Assembly (NCBI GenBank): GCA_012522705.1
Contig: JAAYJY010000286.1
Coordinates: 1 to 16,229, forward strand
DNA: 16,229 nt
From: Syntrophomonadaceae bacterium
GTDB taxonomy: Bacteria > Bacillota > Syntrophomonadia > Syntrophomonadales > Syntrophomonadaceae
Direction of reading: 5' to 3'
Both the position numbers and the translations under genes were made by a program. Positions 6,331-14,988 of the stretch are shown here, piece after piece; the stretch's first letter is position 1; each line of letters opens with the position of its first letter. The notes beneath the pieces are model-generated. The model was not told where the DNA came from. It did no database searches and saw only the letters and a program-made list of their open reading frames with translations.

Positions 6331-8403
6331 ATGCAGGGATACAATCTGGATACACCGGACAATTACATCAATCGGGAATTTAGTTCCCTAGCCTTTAATC
6401 TGCGGGTTTTGGAGGAGGCTCAGGACACCGATAATCCGATGTTGGAACGGGCCAAATTCGCCTCTATCGTGAGTACCAACCTGGATGAGTTCTTCATGGT
6501 CCGGGTAGCTGGAGTATGGGACCAACTACAAGCCGGATTGACCGAAACCGATGAGTCAGGTCTGTCCCCCCAACAGGTTTGGGACCAGATCTCCCGGATG
6601 GTACACCTGATGATTAAGGACCTATACAACTGCTTTAACCGCTCCTTGAAACCAGGCCTCAAAAAGCAGCAAATACAGCTGAGCCGGGGGAAAAAACTGG
6701 ACCAAGCCCAGAGAGCATTTCTCGACAACTATTATTCACGCACCGTCTTCCCGGTCCTAACTCCGATGGTGGTCGACAGCAGCCGGCCTTTTCCTCTGCT
6801 ATTGAACCGCAGTCTCAATATAGCCATATTGCTGGAGAACCCTGATGGTTACGGTGAACCGATCTTTGCCACCGTTCAGGTTCCTTCCGTGTTGGAACGC
6901 ATGGTCAGCATCCCTTCCCCAACCTACCAGACCGCCCTGGTTTTTCTGGAAGAGATAATCAAGGAGCACCTGCCAGATCTTTTCGATGGACACCGTATTC
7001 TGACCCGGGGTTGCTTTCGCATCACTCGCAACGCCGACCTCAGCCTGGACGAGGAAGGCGCTGAAGATCTGCTGGAAGCTATCGAACAATCGGTCAAGCA
7101 GCGCAAGTGGGGTGAGGTTATCCGTCTGGAATACGAGAAAGGATTGGACCGCCGGTTGGTGCAGCGCTTGGTGGAGGAATTGGAATTGCCGGAGGGGGGG
7201 CTCTACGAAATAAGCGGTCCTCTGGACTTAAGTTTCCTGATGAAGATAGCAGCCGGTTCCGAGTACGATTACCTGCGCTATCCCCCCTTCCAACCGCAAA
7301 TACCAGCCATCTTCAATACCGGAGAGGATATTTTCTCCCTGATTGCCCGGCAGGATATACTCCTCCATCACCCCTATGAATCCTTTCAGCCGGTGGTGCA
7401 TCTGGCCCAGGCAGCGGCCGAAGATCCAAACGTGTTGGCCATCAAGCAGATATTGTACCGGGTGAGCGGCAACTCCCCCATCGTAGCCGCCTTGGAGCGG
7501 GCAGCTGAAAACGGCAAACAAGTGACCGTATTAGTGGAACTCAAAGCCCGATTCGATGAAGAACAAAACATCACTTGGGCCAAACGGCTGGAGAAAGCCG
7601 GCTGCCACGTCATATACGGAATACCTAGTCTGAAGGTGCACGCCAAGATGCTGCTGATAGTGCGGCAGGAGGATGACGGGATAAAACGATATCTGCATCT
7701 GGGCACTGGCAATTACAATGATGTCACCGCCCGGGCATATGAAGATTTGGGTTTGTTTACCGTCAATGCTTGCATGGGCGCGGATGCCTCCACTATCTTC
7801 AATATGTTGTCAGGCTACTCCAACCTGGGTAACCTCTACAAATTGGCAGTGGCCCCCACAACTCTGCGGCAGAACCTGTCCAGCCTGATCAACCAGGAGA
7901 TCGAAAACGCCAAGAGCGGCCGTCCCGCCCGTATAATCGCCAAGGTTAATTCCCTGGTGGACAAGCCGGTGGTAAAGGAGCTCTTTACCGCTTCCCGGGC
8001 TGGGGTCAAGGTTGACCTGGTGGTTCGCGGCATCTGCAGCCTCAAGCCCAATGTACCCTTATATAGCGAAAACATCCAAGTAAGAAGCGTGGTGGGCAGA
8101 TTCCTGGAACACAGCCGCATATACTACTTCTATAACGACGGCGAGGAAAGGATATTCCTGGCCAGTGCCGACCTGATGACCCGCAACCTGGACCGGCGCA
8201 TAGAAATCATGTTCCCGGTAGAAGATGAAGATAATAAGCAGCGGGTCAAAGACATCCTGGAAGCTTATTTGCAGGATACGGCCAAAGCGAGGATACTTAA
8301 GAACGACGGCCGCTATTACCGGGTCGACAAGCGGGGCAAGAAATTATTCAACAGCCAGCTCTATTTCTGCCGCCTGGCCCAGCCCGGAGCATCATATAAC
8401 TAA
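6331..8403 (+). CDS. ppk1: Polyphosphate kinase 1
   Basis: Reversibly polymerises the gamma-phosphate of ATP into polyphosphate. The 690-residue length fits PPK1. Seen, numbered from this start: N-terminal INREFSSLAFNLRVLEEA (13-30), the STNLDEFFMVRVAG segment (48-61), KVHAKMLL with His437 (435-442), GTGNYND (458-464), and FLEHSRIYYF with His594 (591-600). His437 and His594 match the two catalytic histidines of Escherichia coli PPK (435 and 592). I chose ATG 6331 because AAAGG at 6317-6321 is 9 bases away. The alternative ATG at 6322 would overlap the preceding stop as ATGA, but this AAAGG would abut it. Operon order ppx-like, ppk1, sixA, facing a complete ppx, makes this a polyphosphate turnover locus. 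No feature suggests inactivation. Confidence 0.95.
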   Translation: MQGYNLDTPDNYINREFSSLAFNLRVLEEAQDTDNPMLERAKFASIVSTNLDEFFMVRVAGVWDQLQAGLTETDESGLSPQQVWDQISRMVHLMIKDLYNCFNRSLKPGLKKQQIQLSRGKKLDQAQRAFLDNYYSRTVFPVLTPMVVDSSRPFPLLLNRSLNIAILLENPDGYGEPIFATVQVPSVLERMVSIPSPTYQTALVFLEEIIKEHLPDLFDGHRILTRGCFRITRNADLSLDEEGAEDLLEAIEQSVKQRKWGEVIRLEYEKGLDRRLVQRLVEELELPEGGLYEISGPLDLSFLMKIAAGSEYDYLRYPPFQPQIPAIFNTGEDIFSLIARQDILLHHPYESFQPVVHLAQAAAEDPNVLAIKQILYRVSGNSPIVAALERAAENGKQVTVLVELKARFDEEQNITWAKRLEKAGCHVIYGIPSLKVHAKMLLIVRQEDDGIKRYLHLGTGNYNDVTARAYEDLGLFTVNACMGADASTIFNMLSGYSNLGNLYKLAVAPTTLRQNLSSLINQEIENAKSGRPARIIAKVNSLVDKPVVKELFTASRAGVKVDLVVRGICSLKPNVPLYSENIQVRSVVGRFLEHSRIYYFYNDGEERIFLASADLMTRNLDRRIEIMFPVEDEDNKQRVKDILEAYLQDTAKARILKNDGRYYRVDKRGKKLFNSQLYFCRLAQPGASYN

Positions 8404-8443
8404 GTCCCGCCCGTCACCGATAGCAACCAAAGGAGCTGAGTCT

Positions 8444-8968
8444 GTGATCGATGAATTGATACTGGTCAGGCACGGCAAAGCGGAAGATCGGGGCAGGACC
8501 ATCAATGACAACCACCGGACCCTGACCGACCAAGGGATTAAGGAATTCCAGCAAATCCTCCCTGGTCTGGTCAGCCTCATTGGCACGGGACAAGAAGTCC
8601 GGCTCTGGTCCAGTCCATTAAAGAGAGCGGTCCAGACCGCCGCAATGATATCCGATTCACTGGGAATCGGCACCGTTCATGAATTTAAATTTATCGGTGA
8701 TGGTAACTGGAAAGCATTCTCCCGGCAGGTGGCGGGCCAGCGATTACCGGGATGTTTGATTGTGATCGGTCATCAGCCTTATTTGAGCGAATGGAGCGCA
8801 TCGTTGACCGGCCTCTACCTGCCCTTTAAAAAAGGATCGGCAGCCGGATTTCGTTTAAAAACTCATAGTCCCCTGCAGGGCGACTTGTTATGGTTCCTTC
8901 AACCTAAAGCCTTTAGGCGCCTGGATTCCAAATCGGCTGAAATTCTACCGCCCCTGCTCCAATCCTAA
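8444..8968 (+). CDS. sixA: SixA-type histidine phosphatase
   Basis: A 174-residue member of the histidine phosphatase (phosphoglycerate mutase-like) superfamily. Seen: the catalytic LVRHGKAED motif near the N-terminus (7-15, phosphohistidine His10), the SSPLKRAVQTA segment (about 56-66) and VIGHQPYLSEW (about 107-117) with the second histidine. Length and motif order match SixA, which dephosphorylates phosphohistidine on signalling or phosphotransfer proteins. The GTG start at 8444 follows AAAGGAG at 8429-8435; the longer open frame to the left lies inside ppk1 and is not used. It is 40 bases after ppk1, so co-transcription is likely. Whether it acts on a phosphohistidine protein or on another phosphorylated substrate in the polyphosphate pathway is unknown. 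Its stop codon overlaps the convergent kinase stop. Confidence 0.85.
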   Translation: MIDELILVRHGKAEDRGRTINDNHRTLTDQGIKEFQQILPGLVSLIGTGQEVRLWSSPLKRAVQTAAMISDSLGIGTVHEFKFIGDGNWKAFSRQVAGQRLPGCLIVIGHQPYLSEWSASLTGLYLPFKKGSAAGFRLKTHSPLQGDLLWFLQPKAFRRLDSKSAEILPPLLQS

Positions 8969-10635
8969 ACATCAAACCAACTGCTGCCTACGAACTCCCG
9001 CAGGATCGAATTGGGCGGGATGTTGGTGGCAGGTATAGCCCGAAAGTAACTGAGGAAGCGCAGCAGGCGGCTCGACTCGATATGCTCCGGGACATCGTTG
9101 TCAATGGCCTCCAACAAAGGTTCCGCAAATAACTTCAAGGCCGCCATCTCATAAACCAGCGAGGAATTGAACATCACATTAGCATTCTCCTGGAAGGCGA
9201 AGATATTCTTTTCTTCCGCCCGTCGCACTAAGGGCCATTGCTTAATGGTTTTGCCGGCAGGATTACCCCGGGTCCGGTGGTCGCGCACTATCCGGCGGAT
9301 CAGTCGAGAGTCGGTGGTGGGGATACGGTTGCTGTAATCAACATTGAGCTGGGTAAGAGCACTGATGTAGATCTTAAATTTGTTCTTGACCGGTACGCCC
9401 CAGGTCAATTGGTCATTCAAAGCATGGATGCCTTCGATTATGATCGTTTCGTTGGCTGGAACCTTCATGGTGATGCCGTTCTCTTCCCTGCGTCCGGTCT
9501 TGAAGTTATAGATAGGGATCTCCACTTCTTCGCCTTCTATCAAGCGGGTCAGCTGCTCATTAAAAAGGTCAATATCCACTGCAGCCAGAGAATCAAAGTC
9601 ATAATTGCCCTCTTCATCAATAGGGGTCATGGTCCGGTCCACAAAATAGTTGTCCATGGAGACAGACACCGGATGGTGACCGATGACCCGCAGTTGAATC
9701 AAAAGACGCTGGGCGAAGGTGGTCTTGCCTGAGGAGGAAGGACCCGCTATCAGCACCACCCGAATGCTGGGGTTATCGGATATAGTATCCGCAATATAAG
9801 CGATCTTTTTCTCATGCAGAGCTTCATTCACCCTGATCAAATCATCGATTCTATCCTGGGTGATCATATCGTTGAGAGCCGAGACATGGGGGACATGCAG
9901 CATCTCCGCCCATTCCTTGGCTTCCTGGTGGATCATGGCCAGTTTTCTCTGCTCCCGGTAGGGTTTGACAAGATCGAGGTCATCTATCTCCGGAGTCCGC
10001 AGAACCATGCCGGGAGAATGGTAGAGAAGCCTGAATTTGCCTAGTATTCCAGTCCGGTTGGCCATATAGCCGTAGGGATACTCTACATAACCGTCCAGTT
10101 CGTATACATGGGCGGCTTCCTTATCGCGATAGCGCATCAGCTGCACCTTGTCTTTCTGACCCTGATCCGTGAATATGCCCCGCACCTCATCGTTCTCCAT
10201 CAGATGGCGTTTTATGGGCAGGTCTTGTTGAACGATCTGGCGCATGCGCGTTTGAATGAGATCAACCTCGATGTCAGCGCTGTGGACTTCCAGAAACTCG
10301 CAATATAACCCATTGGAAAGTGTATGTTTGATCATGAGGGTCCGGTCGGGAAACAGGTCCCGGCACGCCTTTAGCAGAACCAAAGTAGCACTGCGCCGAT
10401 ATATCCTCAATCCCGCCGGGCAGGTGGTGTCCACCAATTCTACATCGCAGTCGCGTCTAAAAATATAATGCAGGTCCCGTAAGGTGTTCCTGATAATAAC
10501 GGCCATGATCGGATAGGCCCTGCCCTCCTGGAGGGAGGCACACAATTCGCCCACCGTAGAACCACGGGAAACTTGAAAGGAACCCACATTTTTTACAACG
10601 ATATTCAATATGCCGTTAGGTGCACCAGCTGACAT
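8965..10635 (-). CDS. Uridine kinase-family nucleoside kinase with TGS- and ThrRS-like N-terminal domains
   Basis: A 556-residue protein. The C-terminal half is a P-loop nucleoside kinase of the uridine kinase/phosphoribulokinase type: Walker A GPSSSGKTT (298-306), then a SMDNYF substrate-site segment (about 325-330). The first 80 residues resemble a TGS domain, and about 90-220 resembles the editing-associated second domain of threonyl-tRNA synthetase (note IKHTLSNGLYCEF). This architecture is widespread but little studied in Firmicutes and Thermotogae, where it is annotated as nucleoside kinase or uridine kinase. The N-terminal domains suggest RNA or nucleotide binding, not shown here. The ATG at 10633-10635 has a GGAGGGG site 10 bases upstream. 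It lies 88 bases after the membrane protein gene and converges on sixA with overlapping stop codons. The exact substrate is not decidable from sequence. Confidence 0.88.
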   Translation of the reverse strand: MSAGAPNGILNIVVKNVGSFQVSRGSTVGELCASLQEGRAYPIMAVIIRNTLRDLHYIFRRDCDVELVDTTCPAGLRIYRRSATLVLLKACRDLFPDRTLMIKHTLSNGLYCEFLEVHSADIEVDLIQTRMRQIVQQDLPIKRHLMENDEVRGIFTDQGQKDKVQLMRYRDKEAAHVYELDGYVEYPYGYMANRTGILGKFRLLYHSPGMVLRTPEIDDLDLVKPYREQRKLAMIHQEAKEWAEMLHVPHVSALNDMITQDRIDDLIRVNEALHEKKIAYIADTISDNPSIRVVLIAGPSSSGKTTFAQRLLIQLRVIGHHPVSVSMDNYFVDRTMTPIDEEGNYDFDSLAAVDIDLFNEQLTRLIEGEEVEIPIYNFKTGRREENGITMKVPANETIIIEGIHALNDQLTWGVPVKNKFKIYISALTQLNVDYSNRIPTTDSRLIRRIVRDHRTRGNPAGKTIKQWPLVRRAEEKNIFAFQENANVMFNSSLVYEMAALKLFAEPLLEAIDNDVPEHIESSRLLRFLSYFRAIPATNIPPNSILREFVGSSWFDV

Positions 10636-10664
10636 GTTCCATACTCCCCTCCGCTATTGATACT

Positions 10665-10670
10665 ATTATA
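10665..10670 (-). promoter_or_regulatory. Possible -10 box for the nucleoside kinase gene
   Basis: A TATAAT hexamer on the minus strand lies 30 bases before the kinase ATG, placing a start just upstream of its ribosome site. No good -35 box is visible at normal spacing, so read-through from the upstream gene is equally plausible. Confidence 0.35.
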
Positions 10671-10723
10671 TACGATTTGTGCCGCTGCCGATGAGGGTAA
10701 TTGAATCCTGCCCCCCTCCCCCC

Positions 10724-11659
10724 TCACCGTTCCCAATCCTCCAGGCTGTACCAATTGTCATCAACCCGGTAGAAAACGGTGACCGACTGCCGTTCCAGCA
10801 GTTGGAGCAGACTGCTAGCGGCTATCTTAAAGGGAGACTCTTCTCCATAAACGGTCAATACTGCCTTTTGCCGCACTTCCTGGGTGGAATCCGCGAAAAT
10901 GATGCTCACATCGACCGAGAACTGGTCGCCGCCCAATGCTTTAGCGGTATCACATCTTATTCGCTCGATCTGCTGCAGCTGCAGCAACAGTGGATTTACA
11001 TCGATGTCAGGATGGATCAGCTGCCTGCTAATGCTATATTCGTGTTGATCAAGGGCGGTAAATAACAGGGCGATCACCCCTTCCGGATCGAGGTCCTTGG
11101 TGTGCTCGTCTATCGTACCGGAAGCCTTCCAGATCATTATCTGGTGAGCCAGATCCGTCTTACGGCTGCCGTGGGTTTTAGAATCACGGAAATGGATACA
11201 GAAGTGGCCATCGAAATCATTGTTAGCTATGGCCCCCTGCCCGTGGGGCATCCCGGCCATGGAGGCGGCGATCTTTCTCCCTTCCGGCAATACCACCAGG
11301 ACCGCCCTTCTTTTCCAGGACCAGCGGCCGCCATAAGCTTCCTTCATGGCAGCGCTATCCCCTGCAGTCAAGGGCTGGGCGTCCACATGACTGCTGCCGC
11401 CCCGGCGCTGGACCTGGAAGCTGATCCCGCTGTCCACATCCACTACCACTGCATTACTACCCCGGGGAAACAGCTTGTCGACTTCCTTCCAAGGCAGGAA
11501 TTCGCCATATATATCCGCATTAAGAGAAGGCGGCTGGGACTCGCCGGTGTCAGAACCCGTAAATACCCCCTTGAACAAAAGCAGGATCATCATCAGGATG
11601 AGAAGAGTGGCCCCGGTGACCGCGATCATCATCCTATGAATTCGGACATTGATTATCAA
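10724..11659 (-). CDS. Membrane-anchored protein of unknown function with histidine-rich motif
   Basis: A 311-residue protein from a TTG start (11657-11659), chosen because AGAGG lies six bases upstream; the longer open frame has no comparable site. Residues 11-29 form one hydrophobic segment after a basic stretch (RIHR), so most of the protein is probably outside the cell, tethered by a single helix. Residues 52-175 contain conserved-looking blocks: FLPWKEVDKLFPRG (54-67), YGGRWSWKRR (109-118), MPHG (137-140) and GHFCIHF followed by THG (151-164). I recall similar domains in uncharacterised Firmicute proteins, but I cannot name a function. The His/Asp residues (His91, Asp93, His139, His152, His156, His163, His172) could bind metal; this is a guess. 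The C-terminal part (about 195-311) looks like a separate alpha+beta domain, perhaps NTF2-like. It lies between pheT and the kinase gene. Confidence 0.75.
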   Translation of the reverse strand: MIINVRIHRMMIAVTGATLLILMMILLLFKGVFTGSDTGESQPPSLNADIYGEFLPWKEVDKLFPRGSNAVVVDVDSGISFQVQRRGGSSHVDAQPLTAGDSAAMKEAYGGRWSWKRRAVLVVLPEGRKIAASMAGMPHGQGAIANNDFDGHFCIHFRDSKTHGSRKTDLAHQIMIWKASGTIDEHTKDLDPEGVIALLFTALDQHEYSISRQLIHPDIDVNPLLLQLQQIERIRCDTAKALGGDQFSVDVSIIFADSTQEVRQKAVLTVYGEESPFKIAASSLLQLLERQSVTVFYRVDDNWYSLEDWER

Positions 11660-11784
11660 AAGAAAACCTCTTTTTAAGCATATATATTGGCTCAGGAGGC
11701 TTAAATATGCGTCCAATTCTATATTTGCGAGGTCCCTTTCCTCAGGGGATCATCTATACGGCAGCCAGTGCGGTCTAATCACCT

Positions 11785-13839
11785 TTACCGGGAGGTAGCC
11801 TGTAATTCAGCCGCCAGGGCGGAACGGATCTCTTCCATCAAGTTATTGACCTCGGCTTCGGTAAGGGTTCGATCCGCCGATTGAAAAGTCATCTTAAAAG
11901 CCAAACTCTTGCTGCCGGCCGCCACCTGTTCACCAGCATATACATCGAAGACAGACACAGCCCGAAGTAGTTGTCCGCCCCTCTGGCGGATGACGGCTTC
12001 AACCTCCCGAGCCGGCAATCCTTCCCGGACGACGATAGCAATATCTCTCTCCGCCGCCGGATAACGGGAAATATTTTCGGTCATGACCTTAAGCCGGGAG
12101 AGCTCAAACAGTATGCCCACATCCAGTTCCATGGCGCAGGCTCGGGGCTTGATATCGAAATTTTGTCTTACCAGTGGATGAATTTCTCCCAGTACTCCGA
12201 TCAGAGTATTCCTGTAGCGCAACCAGGCGGAACGACCCGGGTGGTAACTGGGATCCTGACACTCGATCCACTCAACCTCTTCAATTCCGACGCTTTCCAG
12301 CAGAGCCTCCGCGATCCCTTTCAGGTAGTAGAAGTCCATCTCCACCGCGGACTTGAACCAACCGGGCTCCGTCCGCCCGGCCACTACCACCGCCACCTTC
12401 AGCGCTTCTTCCGGCTGTTCCGGCGGGCGGGGATAAAACACCGAGCCCATCTCAAAAAAGGCCAGGTTATTGTTCTTGCGGGCCAGGTTGCGGCTAACTG
12501 TCTCCAATAGCCCTGGCAGCATCAGGGTGCGCATGGTGCTCTGTTCTTCAGATAGCGGGTTGGACACCACTACCGCTTCCCGCAGCGGATTATCCGGTTC
12601 CAAGCGCAGGAGATCAAACCACCTTGGGGGCACAAAACTATAGGTGACGGCTTCGTAAAACCAGGCGGCCATAAAACGGCCCAAACGATCGCGGAAACTC
12701 TGTAATTCGGTCAAGCCTCCCTGGGTAACGGTTCCGCAGGGGCGTTGAGCGGGTATGTTCTCATAACCATGCAGACGGGCCACTTCTTCTATGAGGTCCA
12801 CCTCCTGGCTGATATCGGGCCGGTAGGACGGCACTCTTACCAGCAGGTCTCCGGATTGTTCCACATAGGAGAATCGTAAACTGGCTATATATCCGCTCAC
12901 CTGTCCACTGCTTAATTCGGTTCCCAGCAGGTAATTTACCCGGGCCGGCCTCAGCAAAACCGTTTTTTCAGCTATCGTTTGAGGATAACAATCGGCTACC
13001 CCGGATACCACTTCGGCATCGGCCAGTTCCTGCAACAGACGAGCAGCGCGGTTGACCGCAAATACAACCCCGTTTACATCGGTTCCCTTTTCAAACCGGA
13101 TGGAGGAATCACTGCGCAAACCCACCAGGCGTGACGTTTTGCGAATCCCTATGTTTTCAAAATAGGCGGACTCTAACAGGACCGTGACCGTATCATCGCT
13201 GATCTCGGTATTCGCCCCGCCCATTATGCCAGCCAGGGCTACCGGCCGGCCGTTATCGGTTATTAGCAGAGACTCGTCATTCAGTTCCCGGTCCACTCCA
13301 TCCAGGGTAGTGATATGTTCCCCCTCCTGGGCTCTACGGACCAGGATGGTCTTGGCCGGGCTCAGCAGGTCGTAATCAAAGGCGTGCAGGGGCTGGTTGC
13401 ATTCCAACATCACATAATTGGTGACATCGACAACATTGTTTATGGGACGTACCCCACAGCTCAGCAAACGAGCCTGCATCCAGTCCGGAGAAGGTTTGAG
13501 CCTGACATTCTTCACCAGCCGGGCGGTGTAACGGGGACAAAGGTCAGGAGCGATTATCTCTACCGTGATATAATCATCGATCGTTTCACTGTTCTCATGA
13601 AGTTCAACCGGCGGCCTGGACAGCTCATTGCCGGTCAATGCCGCCACCTCCCGGGCCAGGTTGATCATTCCCAAACAGTCGCCCCGGTTGGGAGTAAGGT
13701 CCAAACCCAAAACCTTATCATCGCCCACCTGCTCCACCCCTTCTATGGCTATCCCGGCCATGGTCAGGCGATGCGCCAATTCTTCCGCACTCCAAGGGAA
13801 ATCAATATAGTCTTTAAGCCAATCAATGGATGCATGCAT
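11785..13839 (-). CDS. pheT: Phenylalanyl-tRNA synthetase beta subunit, short form
   Basis: Forms the (alpha beta)2 enzyme that charges tRNA-Phe. At 684 residues it is about 110 short of the common bacterial form. Seen: N-terminal start domain (1-40), then directly KVLGLDLTPNRGDCLGM (42-58), B3/4 region with INNVVDVTNYVML (133-145) and LHAFDYD (151-157), B5 region with VRVPSYRPDISQEVDLIEEVARLHGY (334-359), core fold, and a C-terminal FDX-ACB anticodon-binding domain starting near SRYPAAERDIAIVV. The EMAP-like tRNA-binding domain normally found between GVE and the DLTPNR motif is absent, with only VGDD between the flanks. Both sides join smoothly in frame, so this looks like a natural domain loss rather than damage. 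It starts 11 bases after the pheS stop, and its AGGGGG ribosome site overlaps that stop. An ATG lies at 13837-13839. Confidence 0.95.
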   Translation of the reverse strand: MHASIDWLKDYIDFPWSAEELAHRLTMAGIAIEGVEQVGDDKVLGLDLTPNRGDCLGMINLAREVAALTGNELSRPPVELHENSETIDDYITVEIIAPDLCPRYTARLVKNVRLKPSPDWMQARLLSCGVRPINNVVDVTNYVMLECNQPLHAFDYDLLSPAKTILVRRAQEGEHITTLDGVDRELNDESLLITDNGRPVALAGIMGGANTEISDDTVTVLLESAYFENIGIRKTSRLVGLRSDSSIRFEKGTDVNGVVFAVNRAARLLQELADAEVVSGVADCYPQTIAEKTVLLRPARVNYLLGTELSSGQVSGYIASLRFSYVEQSGDLLVRVPSYRPDISQEVDLIEEVARLHGYENIPAQRPCGTVTQGGLTELQSFRDRLGRFMAAWFYEAVTYSFVPPRWFDLLRLEPDNPLREAVVVSNPLSEEQSTMRTLMLPGLLETVSRNLARKNNNLAFFEMGSVFYPRPPEQPEEALKVAVVVAGRTEPGWFKSAVEMDFYYLKGIAEALLESVGIEEVEWIECQDPSYHPGRSAWLRYRNTLIGVLGEIHPLVRQNFDIKPRACAMELDVGILFELSRLKVMTENISRYPAAERDIAIVVREGLPAREVEAVIRQRGGQLLRAVSVFDVYAGEQVAAGSKSLAFKMTFQSADRTLTEAEVNNLMEEIRSALAAELQATSR

Positions 13840-13850
13840 ACCGCCACCCC

Positions 13851-14873
13851 CTAAAATTGTTTCAAAAAGCGCGTGTCGTTATCGAACAGCAGGCGCATGT
13901 CGTTTATCTGGTACTTGAGCATGGCGATGCGCTCGATGCCCATCCCGAATGCGAATCCAGTATGTTTCTCCGCATCATAACCACCATATTCCAGCACCCG
14001 CGGATGGACCATGCCGGCCCCTAGTATCTCCAACCAACCGGTCTGTCCGCACACCCGACACCCTTCCCCGCCGCAATTGACGCAGGAGATGTCCATCTCG
14101 GCACTTGGTTCGGTGAAGGGGAAAAAACTGGGCCGGTAACGCACCTTCACCTCAGCACCGAATATCTGCCGGGCAAAGAGCATCAACATGGCTTTAAGGT
14201 TGGCAAAAGTGATGTGCTCATCGATCAGCAGCCCTTCTACCTGGTGGAACATGGGTGAATGGGTGGCATCATCGTCTTTGCGATATACCCGACCGGGCAC
14301 AATGATCTTTACCGGCAGCTGCGGCGCCATCTTTTCCATGACGCGAACCTGTACTGGTGAGGTATGGGTGCGCAGCAGCATGTCCCGGGTGATGTAGAAG
14401 GTGTCCTGCATATCCCGAGCCGGATGATCGCGGGGAACATTGAGGGCTTCAAAATTGTAATATTCCATCTCGACCTCGGGGCCCTCCGCCACCGTAAACC
14501 CCAGGCAAGTAAATATGGTTCTGATCTGGTCGTTCACCTGGCTGATCGGATGCTGACCTCCAGACTTCCCGGGCCGGCCGGGCAGGGTGATGTCCAACCG
14601 TTCACTCTGCAGCGCCAGTTCCAATTGTCTGGCCTTCAATTGCCTTTGCTTATCCTCGATTAGTTGTTCCAGCCCGTCCTTAACCTCATTGGCCAACCGT
14701 CCCACCTCTACCTTTTGCCCTGGGTCCAGTTCCTTGAGCCCCCTCAATACCTGGGTGATCTCTCCCTTGCGCCCCAGTATCCGTACCCGTATCTCGGTAA
14801 GGGTTTCGAAATCCTGAGCTCGATCAATGTTTTGCCGGGTTTCCTCTTTGATTCTGTTTAACGTATCAATCAT
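13851..14873 (-). CDS. pheS: Phenylalanyl-tRNA synthetase alpha subunit
   Basis: The 340-residue catalytic subunit that activates phenylalanine and transfers it to tRNA-Phe. Seen: N-terminal coiled-coil tRNA-binding arm (about 1-85, rich in charged heptads), class II motif 2 region GRVYRKDDDATHSPMFHQVE, and motif 3 GFAFGMGIERIAMLKY near the C-terminus. HPARDMQDTFYI lies before motif 2. A CVNCGGEGCRVCGQTGW stretch carries four cysteines in two CxxC pairs, which may bind zinc; many but not all PheS proteins have it. The length is normal. The ATG at 14871-14873 follows AGGGGG. The gene is first in the pheST pair, directly downstream of a phenylalanine T-box leader, which is the main regulation visible. 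Confidence 0.96.
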   Translation of the reverse strand: MIDTLNRIKEETRQNIDRAQDFETLTEIRVRILGRKGEITQVLRGLKELDPGQKVEVGRLANEVKDGLEQLIEDKQRQLKARQLELALQSERLDITLPGRPGKSGGQHPISQVNDQIRTIFTCLGFTVAEGPEVEMEYYNFEALNVPRDHPARDMQDTFYITRDMLLRTHTSPVQVRVMEKMAPQLPVKIIVPGRVYRKDDDATHSPMFHQVEGLLIDEHITFANLKAMLMLFARQIFGAEVKVRYRPSFFPFTEPSAEMDISCVNCGGEGCRVCGQTGWLEILGAGMVHPRVLEYGGYDAEKHTGFAFGMGIERIAMLKYQINDMRLLFDNDTRFLKQF

Positions 14874-14952
14874 ATCTTGACCCCCTGTCCAACTACTGTT
14901 TCAAAATCACTGCCACTTAAATTCTCAAAGTTCCAGGCCTTTGCTGGCTCAG

Positions 14953-14988
14953 AAAACCAAAAACGCCTCCGCCCCAAGGGACGAAAGC
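14953..14988 (-). terminator. T-box-controlled intrinsic terminator before pheS
   Basis: On the minus strand, GCTTTCGTCC and GGGCGGAGGC (14965-14988) form a 10-pair stem with several G-U pairs and a CTTG loop, followed by GTTTTTGGTTTT. The CGTCC arm overlaps CGTCCCT, which is needed by the antiterminator, so the two folds exclude each other. Confidence 0.8.

Noticed and set aside
8225..8443. Longer N-terminus for the SixA-type protein
   Set aside because: This part lies inside ppk1 in another frame. The histidine phosphatase fold begins right after the GTG at 8444, which has its own AAAGGAG site.
8903..8917. CCTAAA-GCC-TTTAGG hairpin near the end of sixA, as a bidirectional terminator
   Set aside because: It is inside the coding sequence, the stem is short and AT-rich, and no U-tract follows on either strand.
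10705..10723. G-run on the minus strand just after the membrane protein stop, as a G-quadruplex
   Set aside because: Only two runs of six G separated by one base are present; four separated runs are not available.
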